From positions 62,001 through 126,000 of the forward strand of contig JAQFWX010000097.1 in the NCBI GenBank assembly GCA_027605045.1: a DNA stretch of 64,000 nt. The letters are read 5' to 3'. The notes beneath the pieces were generated by a model. The model did not search any database. It worked only from the letters and a program-made list of their open reading frames with translations, and had not been told where the DNA came from. Each line of letters opens with the position of its first letter. The stretch's first letter is position 1. Both the position numbers and the translations under genes were made by a program. The DNA comes from Phallus indusiatus (taxonomy: Eukaryota > Basidiomycota > Agaricomycetes > Phallales > Phallaceae). Positions 48,631 through 60,691 of the stretch are shown here, one piece after another.

Positions 48631-48951
48631 AGTCATCGTTATCCCCCCCTCTACCCAATTGCTTTCCCAGATATCCATTGGACATTGATGATACCATACA
48701 CGCGTTGTATTTTCACCACCTCATCGGCTTTGCATTCACGAACAATGCCTCATATGAACCCTACTATCCTCGTATAATTCTTGCAATAATTATTTTCATG
48801 TCATATACACGGACGATCTGAAAGATGCATGCTATTAGTATAGAATTAATATCGAATTGGTTATTATTAATATACACGTGTCAAGCTACAACTAAAAAAA
48901 ATGCATTAAACAAAAAAAGGCAATGCTTGCCATTGGTGTCTTGTGACCTGT
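48631..48951. other. Convergent spacer between two F-box genes
   Basis: 321 bp of A+T-rich DNA between two stop codons on opposite strands, probably the two 3' UTRs. No gene seen. Confidence 0.55.
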
Positions 48952-50475
48952 TCATTTTGTGTACGATTTTGAGAACAGGCCAATCATTGAGAAGGCTTTG
49001 TCAAGGTATTTGAAAGGTAAAAAATGCTCATTTATGGTCCATAAACTATTCGCCCTTAAGGCAAACTGGGAATAAGTCTCCCCCAGCGACACCAATGCGG
49101 ACGAGTCATTAATATCCATTTTAACATCCTGTAAAGTTACTAGGACGACGATATTTTCCCGCAGCCTTAGCAGTCGTTCAAGGTGTCCGATAGAGAACTG
49201 GACACAAGGACTAAATTGGATTTCTTCCAGAGCTGGACACAGATAATAATCATTGAATTGGGTAAACGGAGGTGGGGACGACGGATATTCTATGAATCTT
49301 TGGAAAAATGCCTCCTCAACGAAACAGCTGAGCAATGATATCCTCTTGAGCTCTCGGAGATATGCGAAAACATTGTAGAGGTCGGGACCGAGACTGAGCC
49401 CTGCACAACTGAATTCTTGAATACGAGGTGATTTTTCGAACACTAAGCTTCGTATGGAAGGACTCGCATCTCTGCGGCTTAGATGCCCCATAACGGACAG
49501 ATCAAGAACCTCTAAAACAGGTAATTCCAATTTCTCGAAAATAGCGGTGATACTATCCCAGAAGAAGACGTGTGACGGCAAACGAATCGCTAATTTCAAG
49601 GTTGTAAGGCGCGCTAGACGAAACGGAGCATCCAGGATAGAATCTGGTAAATCATTAATTTCTAGATTAAGGGTCCGTAATGTCGGCTTGATTTTAGAAA
49701 GGAATTCGAAGTCTTGAGCTATATCTTTCGTGAGGAGTAAATGGACAAACTCCAAAGCTTTTGGGACAAGGTAAGTTCCTCCGGATTGAAAACCAGACAT
49801 TAAGAAGAGTGTCGACAGCTTGGGTGTTTCTATGGTGCCCATGATAGGCAAGGTAGACGGAGGAAAGAATTGATGCAAATGGAGCATCGTCAATTCTGGC
49901 ATGTGAATGGATCGTCCGACGGGAAATAGATAGTTGATGAGGAGATCCCTAAACTGATTATCCCTCGAGAATTCTGCCATCAGAAAACGAAATTTCGAGA
50001 CATGGGGCGATAACAACCGCAAGAACTCCTCGGCTATGCCACTTGGTTGGGGCCCCCATAACAAGATCAACACTTCCAGCGGAAGCGGATCCGATCGACA
50101 AAGCCATTGTTGGATTGTAGTTTTGTAAGGGATATAATCCAGAAACACGAGCTGAGTCCATATGCGAGGCGTTTTCTTTAAAATGGATGCCCACCGACGG
50201 CACACAAGAGAGAGGCGACAGCGTAATTGATCAGGGTGAACGGGAGGAAACATCTGAGCTTCTCGTTTGTATCGTTTGGCATCTTCGGCGTATTGCTGTA
50301 TATCAATTGTGCAATAATTTACGAATATGTCTTGAAGTATCTCCACTGGTAGTGCGTGAATATTTGTTGGACCTTCTGTGGCGCTCCGAGTGCGAAAATG
50401 TCGCGAAGCCGGGTAATTGGATGAGTCTAGGGTTCTACCTATTTGAAGGATGCTGTTTAAAGAAAAGAAAACCAT
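48952..50475 (-). CDS. F-box protein, single exon, 507 aa
   Basis: The F-box is canonical: NIHALPVEILQDIFVNYCTI followed, after an insertion, by CRLSLVCRRWASILKKTPRI and WTQLVFLDYIPY. The body has about ten leucine-rich strands (LTMLHLHQFF, LSTLFLMSGF, LRTLNLEINDLPDS, LTTLKLAIRLPSHV, LEVLDLSVMGHL, LKRISLLSCF), a layout common to mushroom F-box/LRR proteins. The ATG at 50475 (MVFFSLNSILQIGRTLDSSN) is the first in frame; the frame stays open 15 codons further upstream without an ATG. The protein is intact, with no introns. Probably an SCF substrate adaptor. Confidence 0.8.
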   Translation of the reverse strand: MVFFSLNSILQIGRTLDSSNYPASRHFRTRSATEGPTNIHALPVEILQDIFVNYCTIDIQQYAEDAKRYKREAQMFPPVHPDQLRCRLSLVCRRWASILKKTPRIWTQLVFLDYIPYKTTIQQWLCRSDPLPLEVLILLWGPQPSGIAEEFLRLLSPHVSKFRFLMAEFSRDNQFRDLLINYLFPVGRSIHMPELTMLHLHQFFPPSTLPIMGTIETPKLSTLFLMSGFQSGGTYLVPKALEFVHLLLTKDIAQDFEFLSKIKPTLRTLNLEINDLPDSILDAPFRLARLTTLKLAIRLPSHVFFWDSITAIFEKLELPVLEVLDLSVMGHLSRRDASPSIRSLVFEKSPRIQEFSCAGLSLGPDLYNVFAYLRELKRISLLSCFVEEAFFQRFIEYPSSPPPFTQFNDYYLCPALEEIQFSPCVQFSIGHLERLLRLRENIVVLVTLQDVKMDINDSSALVSLGETYSQFALRANSLWTINEHFLPFKYLDKAFSMIGLFSKSYTK

Positions 50476-50708
50476 GAAGGAGTTGAAAGCAAGGGGATCG
50501 GTGTAGCTAGACCGACTCAAGGGAGATTCCCCAAAGCGTCAATGCATCATGCATCACCGCTGACCGGAAGCAGTCTCTGCCAGAAAGCTGTGTAGTGTAT
50601 GTATATGTATATCATATTGATACATATTCTGTGGAGATGTTTTACGAGAAAAAAAAATAGAGTATGATTATATGTAATTGTCAAAATTGCTTCAGCACAC
50701 AAAACTCG

Positions 50709-52574
50709 TCATCTTCTTCGTCTGCCAGCTGTCACCGCCGTCTGCTGAAACCTTGACGTCTCTCTACGCAATCGCCTAGACATAACAATTAACAACGATG
50801 AAAACTATATGCAAAAAAGCATCATACCTAGCCGCCCGTTCTCGTTCAATCTCGCGCCTTTCGACTTCCTCAGCAGTCAATTCCTCCAGTGAAGTTCCCC
50901 AGTCTTCCATCTCACTCCAGTCCCTAAAGACGCCTCTTAAGGACCTAGGTCCCTTTCCTTCTCCACGACGTCCGAAGCCCATACCCATGCCCAGACCTGT
51001 TTTGTCCTTGAGGAGACCCATACCACTACGATCTCGAGGTTTGTCCTTGTCTTCTTCATCTCCTGCGCCTGTGTCTCCCACATGTATGACTCCCCATTCC
51101 ATGGCGTCACGCTTATGTCGTAGAATCTCTTCGTGAACGGCGTGTGCGATTAAAGGCACTGATTCACCTGATAATCCTAGGTCGATGCAAAGTGTACGGG
51201 CAAATTGTTCCGGTGTGAGAGGAGATAGAAGGTCCCATTCTATGTGGTCCAATAGATGTTGTGTCGCAATTTGAACATCAACCTATTGTTTTTAATGTCT
51301 AAGAGCCAATCCGCTGTTAAACATTCCGAGACATACCTCTAAAATTACTCGACAGTCGGGCACCTCTTCACCTTCACCCTCCTGATACTCTTCACCTAGC
51401 AACTCGGGATCCCACTCATCTGATAGTGGTTCGTCCATCAGTTCGTTTGTAACACTGTAGAAAGGCGCCGGGTCGTCCAAGGATGGCTGTGGTAATGGTG
51501 GCCGAAGATGGACATTTGCTACACTTTCCCACTCCTCAATTTGAGACCTGATGGCACCTTCAACTTGTTCTGCATAGGGTATCAGAGGAAGGGCTAGGTC
51601 TGCGCAAAATATTCGAGCGAAAGCTGCGGGGGATATAATTTGTTCATTGAGGTTCCAAACGAACGCATCTCTAATGCGGTGTGAGTCTGTTTCAAGTTCC
51701 ACGCGAATAGGAATAAGCGTGGAGGGCTTTCGAGCTTGTTCTAAAAGCAAGTCGGGAGTTCTGAGACGAGTTTGGTAAAGAGTCAGCAATGAGAATGACT
51801 TGGTATGGTCAAAAGGATTTACACATAGTCATGGGCCGTAGGCTGAGCAGGTTTGGAACTGAGAAAACGAGATGGGGGGATTGATCCAAGATATGTTTGA
51901 TCAAGAGGTCCTTTTGCCGCTTGCTGATGAGAGGGCAAATGGCCACCCAAAGCTCTCGAGCCCTCTCTCCGAATAGAAGTTCTGACACCACCACTAGCAA
52001 TGAAATCCGAGTCTTCTGAATCAAACTCCTTGCCTCCGACATCAAGTTCCATGTCTTCATCTCCAGAAGCAGCTTCAGCGTAGTTTATTCTTTTTGAGGC
52101 GCGTCCGAGCTTATTGGTTGCTGTTTGAGCAACGATGATAGGTTGCATTAACAATGTAGCACCTGTTCGTAATCGAGACGAGTAACTGGTATGCAAAGCT
52201 TGAGTAGTCGAGGGAAGCAAGGTTGAATACGAAGGTACCGGAGGGGGGAGAGCAGCAGGTTGTGCGTATAAAGGAGTAGCACTTTGGGGATAAGCAGGTG
52301 CTGCAGCTACTGCCACTGGCGTAGAAGTTCCAGTTCTGTTTGGGCGACTGCGAGATTTCTTGTCTTTGGATTGCCATGATGTTCCTTGTTTCAAAAGAAA
52401 TTTATATACAATGAGCACAAATAAAACTTATAAGCACCATCGTTGAGAGCACATACCTGCTTGAGGCGTCGTTTGGTTTTGCCAAGTTGGAAAGCGAGGA
52501 GTAGCGCCAGCAGAGCTTTGCAAGCGACTAATAGTTTGTTTTAGCTGTGAATCCGACATTTGGGAGTACTCCAT
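50709..52574 (-). CDS. SNF5/INI1 (Sfh1-type) chromatin-remodelling subunit
   Basis: Core subunit of SWI/SNF-RSC remodellers. The N-terminus MEYSQMSDSQLKQTISRLQS is followed by a Pro/Ala-rich linker (PVAVAAAPAYPQSATPLYAQ) and basic and acidic patches (GDEDMELDVGGKEFDSEDSD). The SNF5 domain has two repeats: TLIPIRVELETDSHRIRDAF, WNLNEQIISPAAFARIFCAD; and VDVQIATQHLLDHIEWDLLS, PLTPEQFARTLCIDLGLSGE. The C-terminus has EWGVIHVGD, an extended Gly/Arg-rich insert and RDWSEMEDWGTSLEELTAEE followed by ERREIERERAARRLRRETSR. Four or more introns. Sfh1 and Snf5 cannot be separated by eye; the short N-terminus favours Sfh1. It is 301 bp from the 3' end of RAD50, same strand. Confidence 0.88.
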
Positions 52575-52874
52575 TCCGGCGGAGGTGTGCTCGTAAACAC
52601 TCTGACTACGTCAAACAGTATTAGTATAATTTCGACACGACAAAGGAGGAAATATTAGAGGGAGAACAGCGCTTTGCTTTTTTGTCGGAAGCTTGAAATT
52701 TTGAAAACGAACCCGTCCGTACCGAGCTGAGGTCGGACAAGCCGAGATAATTTCCCTTTTCGGACCGTGTCGGAGTTTGAAACCGAGTTACTCACAGAAT
52801 TCAGGAATGCAATTATCGTAGATATTATACAAAATATTATAGGAAGGCACAAATAAATTATTCGTAGAGTTATA

Positions 52875-55800
52875 TCAGCTGAATCTTTCGCGCTCAATAA
52901 CACTCTTCTGACGAGAATCTCGAGACACTCGCCTGCAATCAAGTCAGAACATTGTAAAGCGGACCTAGAGTCGAAACATACCAATAATGCTCCATGACAT
53001 CACACTGCCCTAGTTTTCTTAGGAAATTTTCATCATGTGTGATGATGATCAGTTGGAAATTCCCCTGATTTTTACGTTCATTTATGATACTAACATTCAA
53101 TAAAATATGATATCAGTAACACAGATAACTTGATTTGAATAAAATCAACTTACTCGACAAGACTTGTCGCTAGAGCATCGATATTTTCGGTATCAAGGGC
53201 ATTTGTCGGCTCATCCAGGGCCAGAATTCCACAATTCTGGGCAAAAGAATCCGCCAATGCCAACCTGATGATAATCGATGCCAACATTTTTTGTCCGGCA
53301 GAGCATCGGCCTCTCATATCCATCTCTACCTGATCTTTTGTCATAACGACCTAAATAGACCTGCTGAGAAACCGGGGAACAATTCATCTCTACGTGCTAA
53401 ACTCACTTTGTAATTGTACGTCTTTTTCGTTGCACCTCCTTCGATGTCGGACACAATTTTGATACCATCAATATCTAAAACATTTGGTAAGAACAGTTGA
53501 ATTGAACAGTGTTGAGGTTTCACACCTGTTCCTTGGTATGTCTTGTTCCATAAATGTCGCATGGTGTCATTGATTTCTTCCATTTTGAGACTATGGTATT
53601 TCATAATGGCACTAAATGAGAGGTTACAACAAACGAAGCGAAGATGGAAAATTCAGACGCACTTGTCTAAAGCCTTGGCATATTTCTCTAGATCTGCATT
53701 AGCCATATCCCCCATCTTGAAAGTTGGTAAATAAAAATTTGAAATGTCTAAGTGGGACCGGGAAGTTACCTTCACTTTGACAAGCTGATCTGTGTATTTC
53801 TTCATAATTCCTTTATATTCATTCTGATCTTCTCGGAGCGAACCGAGCTGTTTCTCCAAAGTCGATATCTCACCCCCCAAAGCCGCAGACTGAAATAAAA
53901 AACTTAGACAAATTGACAAACGTCATTGAAAGTCAATAGCAAACCTCGCGATTCAAATTTTGCTCTCGTTCTTGAGCGGCTGGCCATTTAGTCTCGAATT
54001 GTCGTTTAGCTTTAGCGGCCTCTTCTATGTCGAGGCGAGCGATTTCCTCGCTGATATTCTTAGTTTCCTTCACTAGTTTTCGGAATCTGGCGTTTTCTCT
54101 CAAATTCGCCAAGATAGCGCCACTGGCATGAATTTCTCTTTCTACCGCTCGGCATTCATCCCGAATTTTTTCGATACCTTTTTGCACGTCGGAAATACGA
54201 GTTTCTGCCTCCTCAGTTTGTCTTGTGATTTCCGCCAACTTACGACCGCGGCGCTGTCTCTCATAACTATTTCATATGTATATTGTGTTTAGAATCACCA
54301 AAGTGAGTGAACAAAACAAGGGCTTACTCTGTTATATTTTTATTTTCCCGATCCATCTGATCGACGCTGCGATTGAGGTCTTGTGAACGACTTTGAGCTT
54401 CGGTAATCTTGGCATTCGATGTGATTTGAAGCTGCTGCTGTTCCTCTTCTAATTCTTGAATAGGAGTATTGGCCGCAGCAATCTGAGCTTCCAGGTCCTT
54501 CATCCCCATCGTTAGGGAGGTTTTATCACCATGGCATACATACGACACGTACTTTAGTCTGATTATGCAACTCAGTCAATTGAGCTCGATTCGTATTGAT
54601 ACGATCTTCAGTCATTTGTTTATCTCTAAGACGACCGCGCAATTCGCTTTCTTGTACCTGATGTCGAAGTAACTCGGCTTCTAATGCTCGCTGATTAGCC
54701 AGGGAAGCATCTCGTTCCTTTGTGATATAAGTTTTATCCCGCTCCAAAGTTCGGCTATAATAAAAACACATCACTACAATCAAGTCAAAAATAAAAGTTA
54801 AAGGGCTGTTACATTTCAGCTGAAAGATTGTCTATTTCTTGCTGGACATCGTCAATAGTTCTAGCGGAACCAGTAGCGGCAAGTTCAATCTCTAACGTTT
54901 TCGATTCTTCTTTCAAGGTTTCAATCTCTTTCTGAATGCGTGAAACGCTGCTAGCATGTTGTTTCAACGCGGCTAGCTCTTTCTGTTGACGTTGAATGAC
55001 GGCCACTTCTTCGGTAGCCTGAGAAGTCATGAATTAGCTAGCGTAAAAAAAGTCAAATGAAGTTTACCTTTTCAACAGCAGCATTCGCTTCAGAAATGAG
55101 TGCTTCTTGATCCTTTTTCTGCTTTTCTAAGGCAGGAATTTCGGTGTTTTTCAGCCTTTCTACGGCCGCTTCGACAGGGAGAAGTGCTTGCAAACGGGTC
55201 AACTCCGTTTCCCATTCCTTTAGTTCGGCCGTGACATCTTCCACGTTAGCTTGCGACGTCTTTCGTATTTGGTCTTTGAGCTGTGGTGGTAGTGGTAGTT
55301 GTATAGTTCAGAGAAAGGACCTCCCCTTTTCTTAGATGCGTTTACTCACGAATTTTTCAAATACAGCCAACTCGTTTTCGGACATATGACGATTGCAGAC
55401 GGTGCATGTTTTATTAGACTTCCCCTGTTTCAATAATGATTCGTAGACTTTACTTGAACCAGCTACTGTGGAGGTCGTCCTGTTAAAATTGTTATCTCCA
55501 TATCCCCGATTTAGTCTTGTTTACTTACTCCTTTCGAATATTGATTTCCTCCATAGCTTCATTGACAGCAGCCTGAACGGTATCATCGGATTCAAGTTCG
55601 GTTTTTAGTTTTTTCTCAGCAGCTAAAAGAAATTAGCCAAAAAATTCGATAGATGATACTAATAAACAACTGTACCCTTCAATTCAACTTGCTTTTGGGA
55701 AAGCTGTTTTTGTATATTTGAAATGGTAGCCTCAATCGTTTGTAAATGTTTGGTGGAATTATTCAAACCATCCACGGCTGCTTGGTATTCACTCTCTTTC

Positions 55801-57947
55801 TCCCTAAATGGTTTTCAGTCAGATCGCCACCGAAAAGCTCATAAAACGACATACGCTACAGCTTGGTCCACGTCATGTTCAAAGGTATCCAACGTTGATT
55901 CAATTCCAAGCAGTGCCTTGAACTTTTTGGTTTGGATTTGCATTCTGGTGGTTTTGAAATAACAACTTCGGCTCTGATAGTAGAAATCACTTACGTGTTT
56001 TTAATATCTTGAGTTTTCGACTTAATCTCCGATTGTTTCAGACCAAGCTTGGCTCTACTCTCTGACTGGATATTCAAAGAACGGAACTCTCCATTGAGCG
56101 TATCCCGACGGTCCTCAAGTTCACGGCTTTGTTTGGATTTTTCTTCAATCTTGGTGTTATAATTCATAGAGGTGAATGTATCTTGAAGTCTTTTCTGCTT
56201 GGCCTTCTTGTCCTCGATATCGGTCATCAAATGTTGCAATTCGGTTGTGACATTCTGAGTTGCATCAAGCTCAGTTTCGTCTTGGGAGATTTTCTTTTGA
56301 ATATCAGACTACAATATCACAGGCGAAGTATTAGCGAAGGAGTCGTCGAAACTGGAAAAACATACGATCTGGTTTCGAATGTTATCTTTCTTGAGACGAA
56401 GGCCATTATACTCCAATCGCAAATTCTGCAATTTGGTCGAAAATTCTTCAGATTTGGAGCGCTCTTCTGCTTGAAGATTTTTAGTTTCCTGGTTCTGCTT
56501 CTTCTGGGTGCTCGTGAGGCGACTGTAAAATTCCGCCACTTGTTCTGTGGACAAAGGGGTATTGTCAAATCCTTCGAGACCGTATTTGGAGCTAAGTTGT
56601 TTGATTAGGACTTCTCGAGACTTGATATTATCTTCGTGATTCTTTACATATAAAAAGAATGATTAATAACCAGACAATGTATAAAAGGAGTCTGACCTTT
56701 TGTTCCGCTTGTAAAGTCGCTTGATCTTGGATCAGTTTGTGGTGCTCAGCGCGAATGTTCTTAATGGTTTCTTCCTCGTCATTCAATGCAAGTTGCTTTT
56801 GTCGTAACCGCTGATTCGAAGCCGCGAGTTGACTATCGAAACTTTTCAAGCGTTGTTCCAACTCTTCGTCCGTATCTTTTCACTCGATGAATAACAATTC
56901 TTTGACACCTCTTCGCCGCAATCTTAATACTCACCAGGCACCTCTTTCAGAGTTGTCTTCATTTCGGTCAATTCCGCGTCTAAGGTAGTGCGCTTTTCCT
57001 CGAACTGTTCTAATTTCATATAGACAGAACGGAAATGTGTAGCCTGATCTTTGAACCTCGCGTTCGCGATGACAACGTCCTGATACTCCTTTTTCTTTTC
57101 CTCGTACTCTGCCTGCTTTGCAGCAATTTGGGCACTCAATTCAGCCACGCGTTTCGATAGTTTATCGGCATGTGACTTTTCCTTCGACAGAGATTCAAGC
57201 CTTTCTTTCTCAACCTTCTGGTCTGCCATCCGTTCTTTACGCAGGTTCTTAATCGAGTCCAAAGCCTTGGTATACTTAGTCGCTTCGAAGATGTCATCAA
57301 ACTTTTTCTTTAGCACAGAGGCCTCTGCGAGGGGCCAGTAAGAATCCTCTTGATGACAGAAAATAACGTTTTCCAAAACAGCCTTTGAAACGCCTAAAAG
57401 GATAGGCATTTCAGCATCCATTTCAGCGCATTTTGTAGATATTGTGCCGCGCTTCATAGGTAAGATTCAGCTATCTGAAGACAAGAGTGATCAATCACAT
57501 GAGCTTACTTTACCCGTCTCTTGATCGGCTGCGCTCAAGATCCCTTCAAGTGTTTTCATCGTCAAGCCGTTCTTCTTTTTTGTCACAGATAGATTGCGAA
57601 CAGCCAGCATTCTTTGACCATTTGCAGCGAAAAACCTAAGCTTAACTTGGGCCTTGACTTCCTTTTCGTTGGCCATGTTTGGATCATGAACAAATGCGCC
57701 TCCACGGGTGTTCGGAGGTTGATCCCCAGTGGTGATATATTTCAGACATTCGATAATCGTCTAAATGTGTCAGTGTAGCTGTGTCCACCTGGGGTATTCA
57801 GGAAAGCTCGAGAAGGTGGCTCACAGTTTTTCCACTGCCATTATGACCGACTATAACAGTGACGGGGCTGTAAAATTCGATAACTGCAATATTTTTATCA
57901 TCGAAGGAACGAATCCCGCGAATGGCCAGTTTGTTCAGACTAGACAT
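52875..57947 (-). CDS. RAD50: RAD50, SMC-like ATPase of the MRN/MRX complex
   Basis: Rad50 with Mre11 and Nbs1/Xrs2 senses and tethers DNA double-strand breaks. The start [20 protein letters not shown] leads into [20 protein letters not shown] (Walker A) and [21 protein letters not shown]-loop region: [20 protein letters not shown]. Long heptad coiled coils fill 53.7-57.2 kb. The zinc hook is [20 protein letters not shown], with CTVC at 55395-55406, midway as expected. The C-terminal ATPase half has the signature [20 protein letters not shown] and Walker B/D-loop [14 protein letters not shown], then [20 protein letters not shown] and EHYWRVSRDSR. It ends ERERFS. Roughly 15 short introns. No frameshift was noticed. 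Divergent from HSP60. Confidence 0.96.
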
Positions 57948-58343
57948 TGTGGAAAAGACTGAAAGCTGTAGCTCGAACGTGACATATAACGCGTTCTAAA
58001 GCGCGTCCTCCGATTTCAAGCTGCGACCGTCCAGTGACCACTTTCGTACAATTTATTGTTATGTGAGCATGCCATTCTCACTTCAAGTTCTACGCGTAAA
58101 AGGTCTGAAGGAATATCTCGTGGAAAGTTTATTATGGCACGTAGGATATACATATCATGTCCCAGCTACTGATGCACATACAAGATCGGCGCTAAAACTT
58201 ACTAATCAGGCGCCAACCAGAAATTTCTGCCGGCTTCCAATTCGCGGCGCACCAGAAAAAAAAAAGTAGGGATCCGCTCTTCCTGCTATCCTCTTCTCTC
58301 CGTTTGTCTTTTCTTTCCTACTCCTTCGTTGCTCTGGTTCGCT
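57948..58343. promoter_or_regulatory. Shared divergent promoter of RAD50 and HSP60, with a possible heat-shock element
   Basis: 396 bp separate the two ATGs. GAAATTTC at 58220-58227 (aGAAatTTCt, two inverted nGAAn units) lies about 117 bp upstream of the HSP60 ATG and could be a minimal heat-shock-factor site. A pyrimidine-rich stretch (CTTCCTGCTATCCTCTTCTC, about 58277-58296) precedes the HSP60 start. Two units are fewer than the usual three or more. Confidence 0.35.
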
Positions 58344-60142
58344 ATGCATCATTTAACAAACCGTTCTTCATCCGTCCTTCGTCGTGCTGCTCCTAAAGCC
58401 AGATCTGTCATTGCTCGTGGCGCACACAAGGAGATAAAATTCTCCAACGAAGGCCGTGCGAGCATCTTGAACGGTGTTGATACACTCGCGAAAGCGGTTA
58501 GTGTTACGCTAGGACCCAAAGGTATTATTCCTTTTGATGTTCTCTTTGCTTTTAACTGGTGTCTCACATTCCGAATATAGGCCGCAATGTCATTATTGAG
58601 CAATCCTTCGGCGGTCCCAAAATCACCAAAGATGGTGTAACTGTAGCCAAGGCTATCACTCTCCAAGACAAGTTTGAGAACCTTGGTGCTCGTCTCGTTC
58701 AGGATGTAGCTCAAAAGACTAACGACATTGCTGGCGATGGCACTACCACTGCTACTGTCCTCGCTCGAGCTATTTATGCTGAGGGCGTGAAAAACGTTGC
58801 CGCTGGCTGCAACCCCATGGACCTCCGTCGCGGCTGCCAGGCAGCAGTAGACAAGGTTATTGCCTTCCTTGAAAACAACAAGCGTAGCATTACAACTTCC
58901 GCTGAGATTGCCCAAGTCGCTACCATCTCGGCCAACGGTGACGCGCACATCGGTGAGCTCATTGCTCAAGCCATGGAAAAGGTCGGCAAGGAAGGTGTCA
59001 TTACCGTCAAGGAAGGCCGAACAATTGAAGACGAGATTGAAATTACAGAAGGCATGCGTTTTGACCGTGGTTTCATTTCACCTTACTTCATCACCGACGT
59101 CAAGTCCCAAAAGACTGAAATGGAAAAGCCACTCATCCTTTTGTCTGAGAAGAAGATTTCTTCGCTTCAAGATATCTTACCTGCCATGGAAGGCGCTGCT
59201 CAATCGCGTCGCCCACTGCTTATTATCGCTGAAGACGTCGATGGTGAAGCTTTAGCCGCCTGTATCCTCAACAAGCTCCGTGGTCAGCTTCAAGTAGCCG
59301 CCGTTAAAGCACCCGGTTTTGGTGACAACCGTAAATCAATCTTGGGTGATCTAGCCATTCTCACCGGTGGAACCGTGTTCACCGATGAACTCGACATCAA
59401 GCTTGAGCGTTTGACTCCAGATATGCTCGGCTCAACTGGCTCGGTAACCATTACCAAGGACGACACAATCTTCCTCAATGGCGAAGGCTCCAAAGACGCC
59501 ATTGCTGCTCGCTGTGAACAGATCCGTGCTGCAATCTCTGACTCCACGACCTCCGATTACGACAAAACCAAACTCCAAGAACGCCTTGCTAAGCTTTCTG
59601 GAGGTGTTGCAGTAATCAAGGTCGGTGGTTCTTCAGAAGTCGAGGTTGGCGAGAAGAAAGATCGATATGACGATGCTCTTAACGCTACTCGTGCTGCCGT
59701 GGAGGAAGGTATTCTTCCCGGAGGTGGAATTTCGCTATTGAAAGCTAGCCGTATTGCCCTCAAGGATATCAAGGTAGACAATTTCGACCAAAACCTCGGT
59801 GTCAGCATCATTAAGAATGCTTTATCACGACCTATTCGTACGATTGTCGAGAATGCTGGTGAGGAAGGAAGTGTCGTCGTTGGAACTGTTCTTGAGCGCT
59901 ATCTGGACCAATTCGAGTGGGGTTACGATGCTGGCAAGGGTGAATATGTCAATATGGTCGAGAAGGGTATTATCGATCCTTTGAAGGTCGTGAGAACCGC
60001 GTTGGTTGACGCGAGCGGTGTCGCATCACTATTATACACATCCGAAGCGTGTATCGTGGAAGCTGAAGACAAGCAGAGTGGCGCAGGAGGCCCAGGCATG
60101 GGCGGCGGTATGGGTGGTATGGGTGGCATGGGAGGATTCTAA
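58344..60142 (+). CDS. HSP60: Mitochondrial chaperonin Hsp60 (group I, GroEL type)
   Basis: Exons 58344-58521 and 58581-60142 give 579 residues. The presequence [20 protein letters not shown] is basic and mitochondrial in type, with cleavage expected near [10 protein letters not shown]. GroEL hallmarks: [40 protein letters not shown] (nucleotide binding with the catalytic Asp), [76 protein letters not shown] and [20 protein letters not shown]. The tail ends with GGM repeats ([14 protein letters not shown]). It folds imported matrix proteins with Hsp10. Codon choice looks biased toward C-ending codons, as expected for a highly expressed gene. The ATG at 58344 is preferred over the one at 58329, which only adds MLWFA. 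Confidence 0.97.
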
Positions 60143-60691
60143 AAAGTTCTTCCAGTATTCCCTCAATCACTTTGATTGATGGTCAAGAAAAAAAAACCAA
60201 AAAATAAACCAAAAAGTCGATTTCGACGTTTAGCTCGACACGGCAACACTCTAGGATATTTTTCCTACATATATTCGCATCCTATTACCCGACGCCTCGA
60301 ACATCATTATTTGGACCTGTCGTCTATGAACATAATTGTCTAACAACCACTACTCCGTACTGCATTTACTTTACATTTATATACACTGTAGCGATGAATA
60401 GAAAGATGATTACGAGCAGCCTTGAAAGAACTGATTGAGCGCGAGACATGCATATAATTCACACATCATTTTCACCAAGTGCACAAAACCTATTACTCTA
60501 GATAATAATCGAACGCAAATATATACAAAAACAGATCAGTACTTCTAAAAAACACATTCAAATTACACAAATTTTCCATGGGCAGTTATTTACTTCAATA
60601 AATTAAAACGATCAGATTGTTTCTAGATTTAATTAGTGGTCCGATGTCTGGACTTTACTGTTCGCAATCAAAGATACCTCGACTTTACGAG
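60143..60691. other. Convergent spacer between HSP60 and the Ser-rich gene
   Basis: 549 bp of A+T-rich sequence between two stop codons on opposite strands, likely the two 3' UTRs. No open frame or structured RNA recognised. Confidence 0.55.

Noticed and set aside
58349..58969. Minus-strand frame of 206 codons
   Set aside because: Antisense to HSP60; the biased codons of the sense gene keep the opposite frame open.
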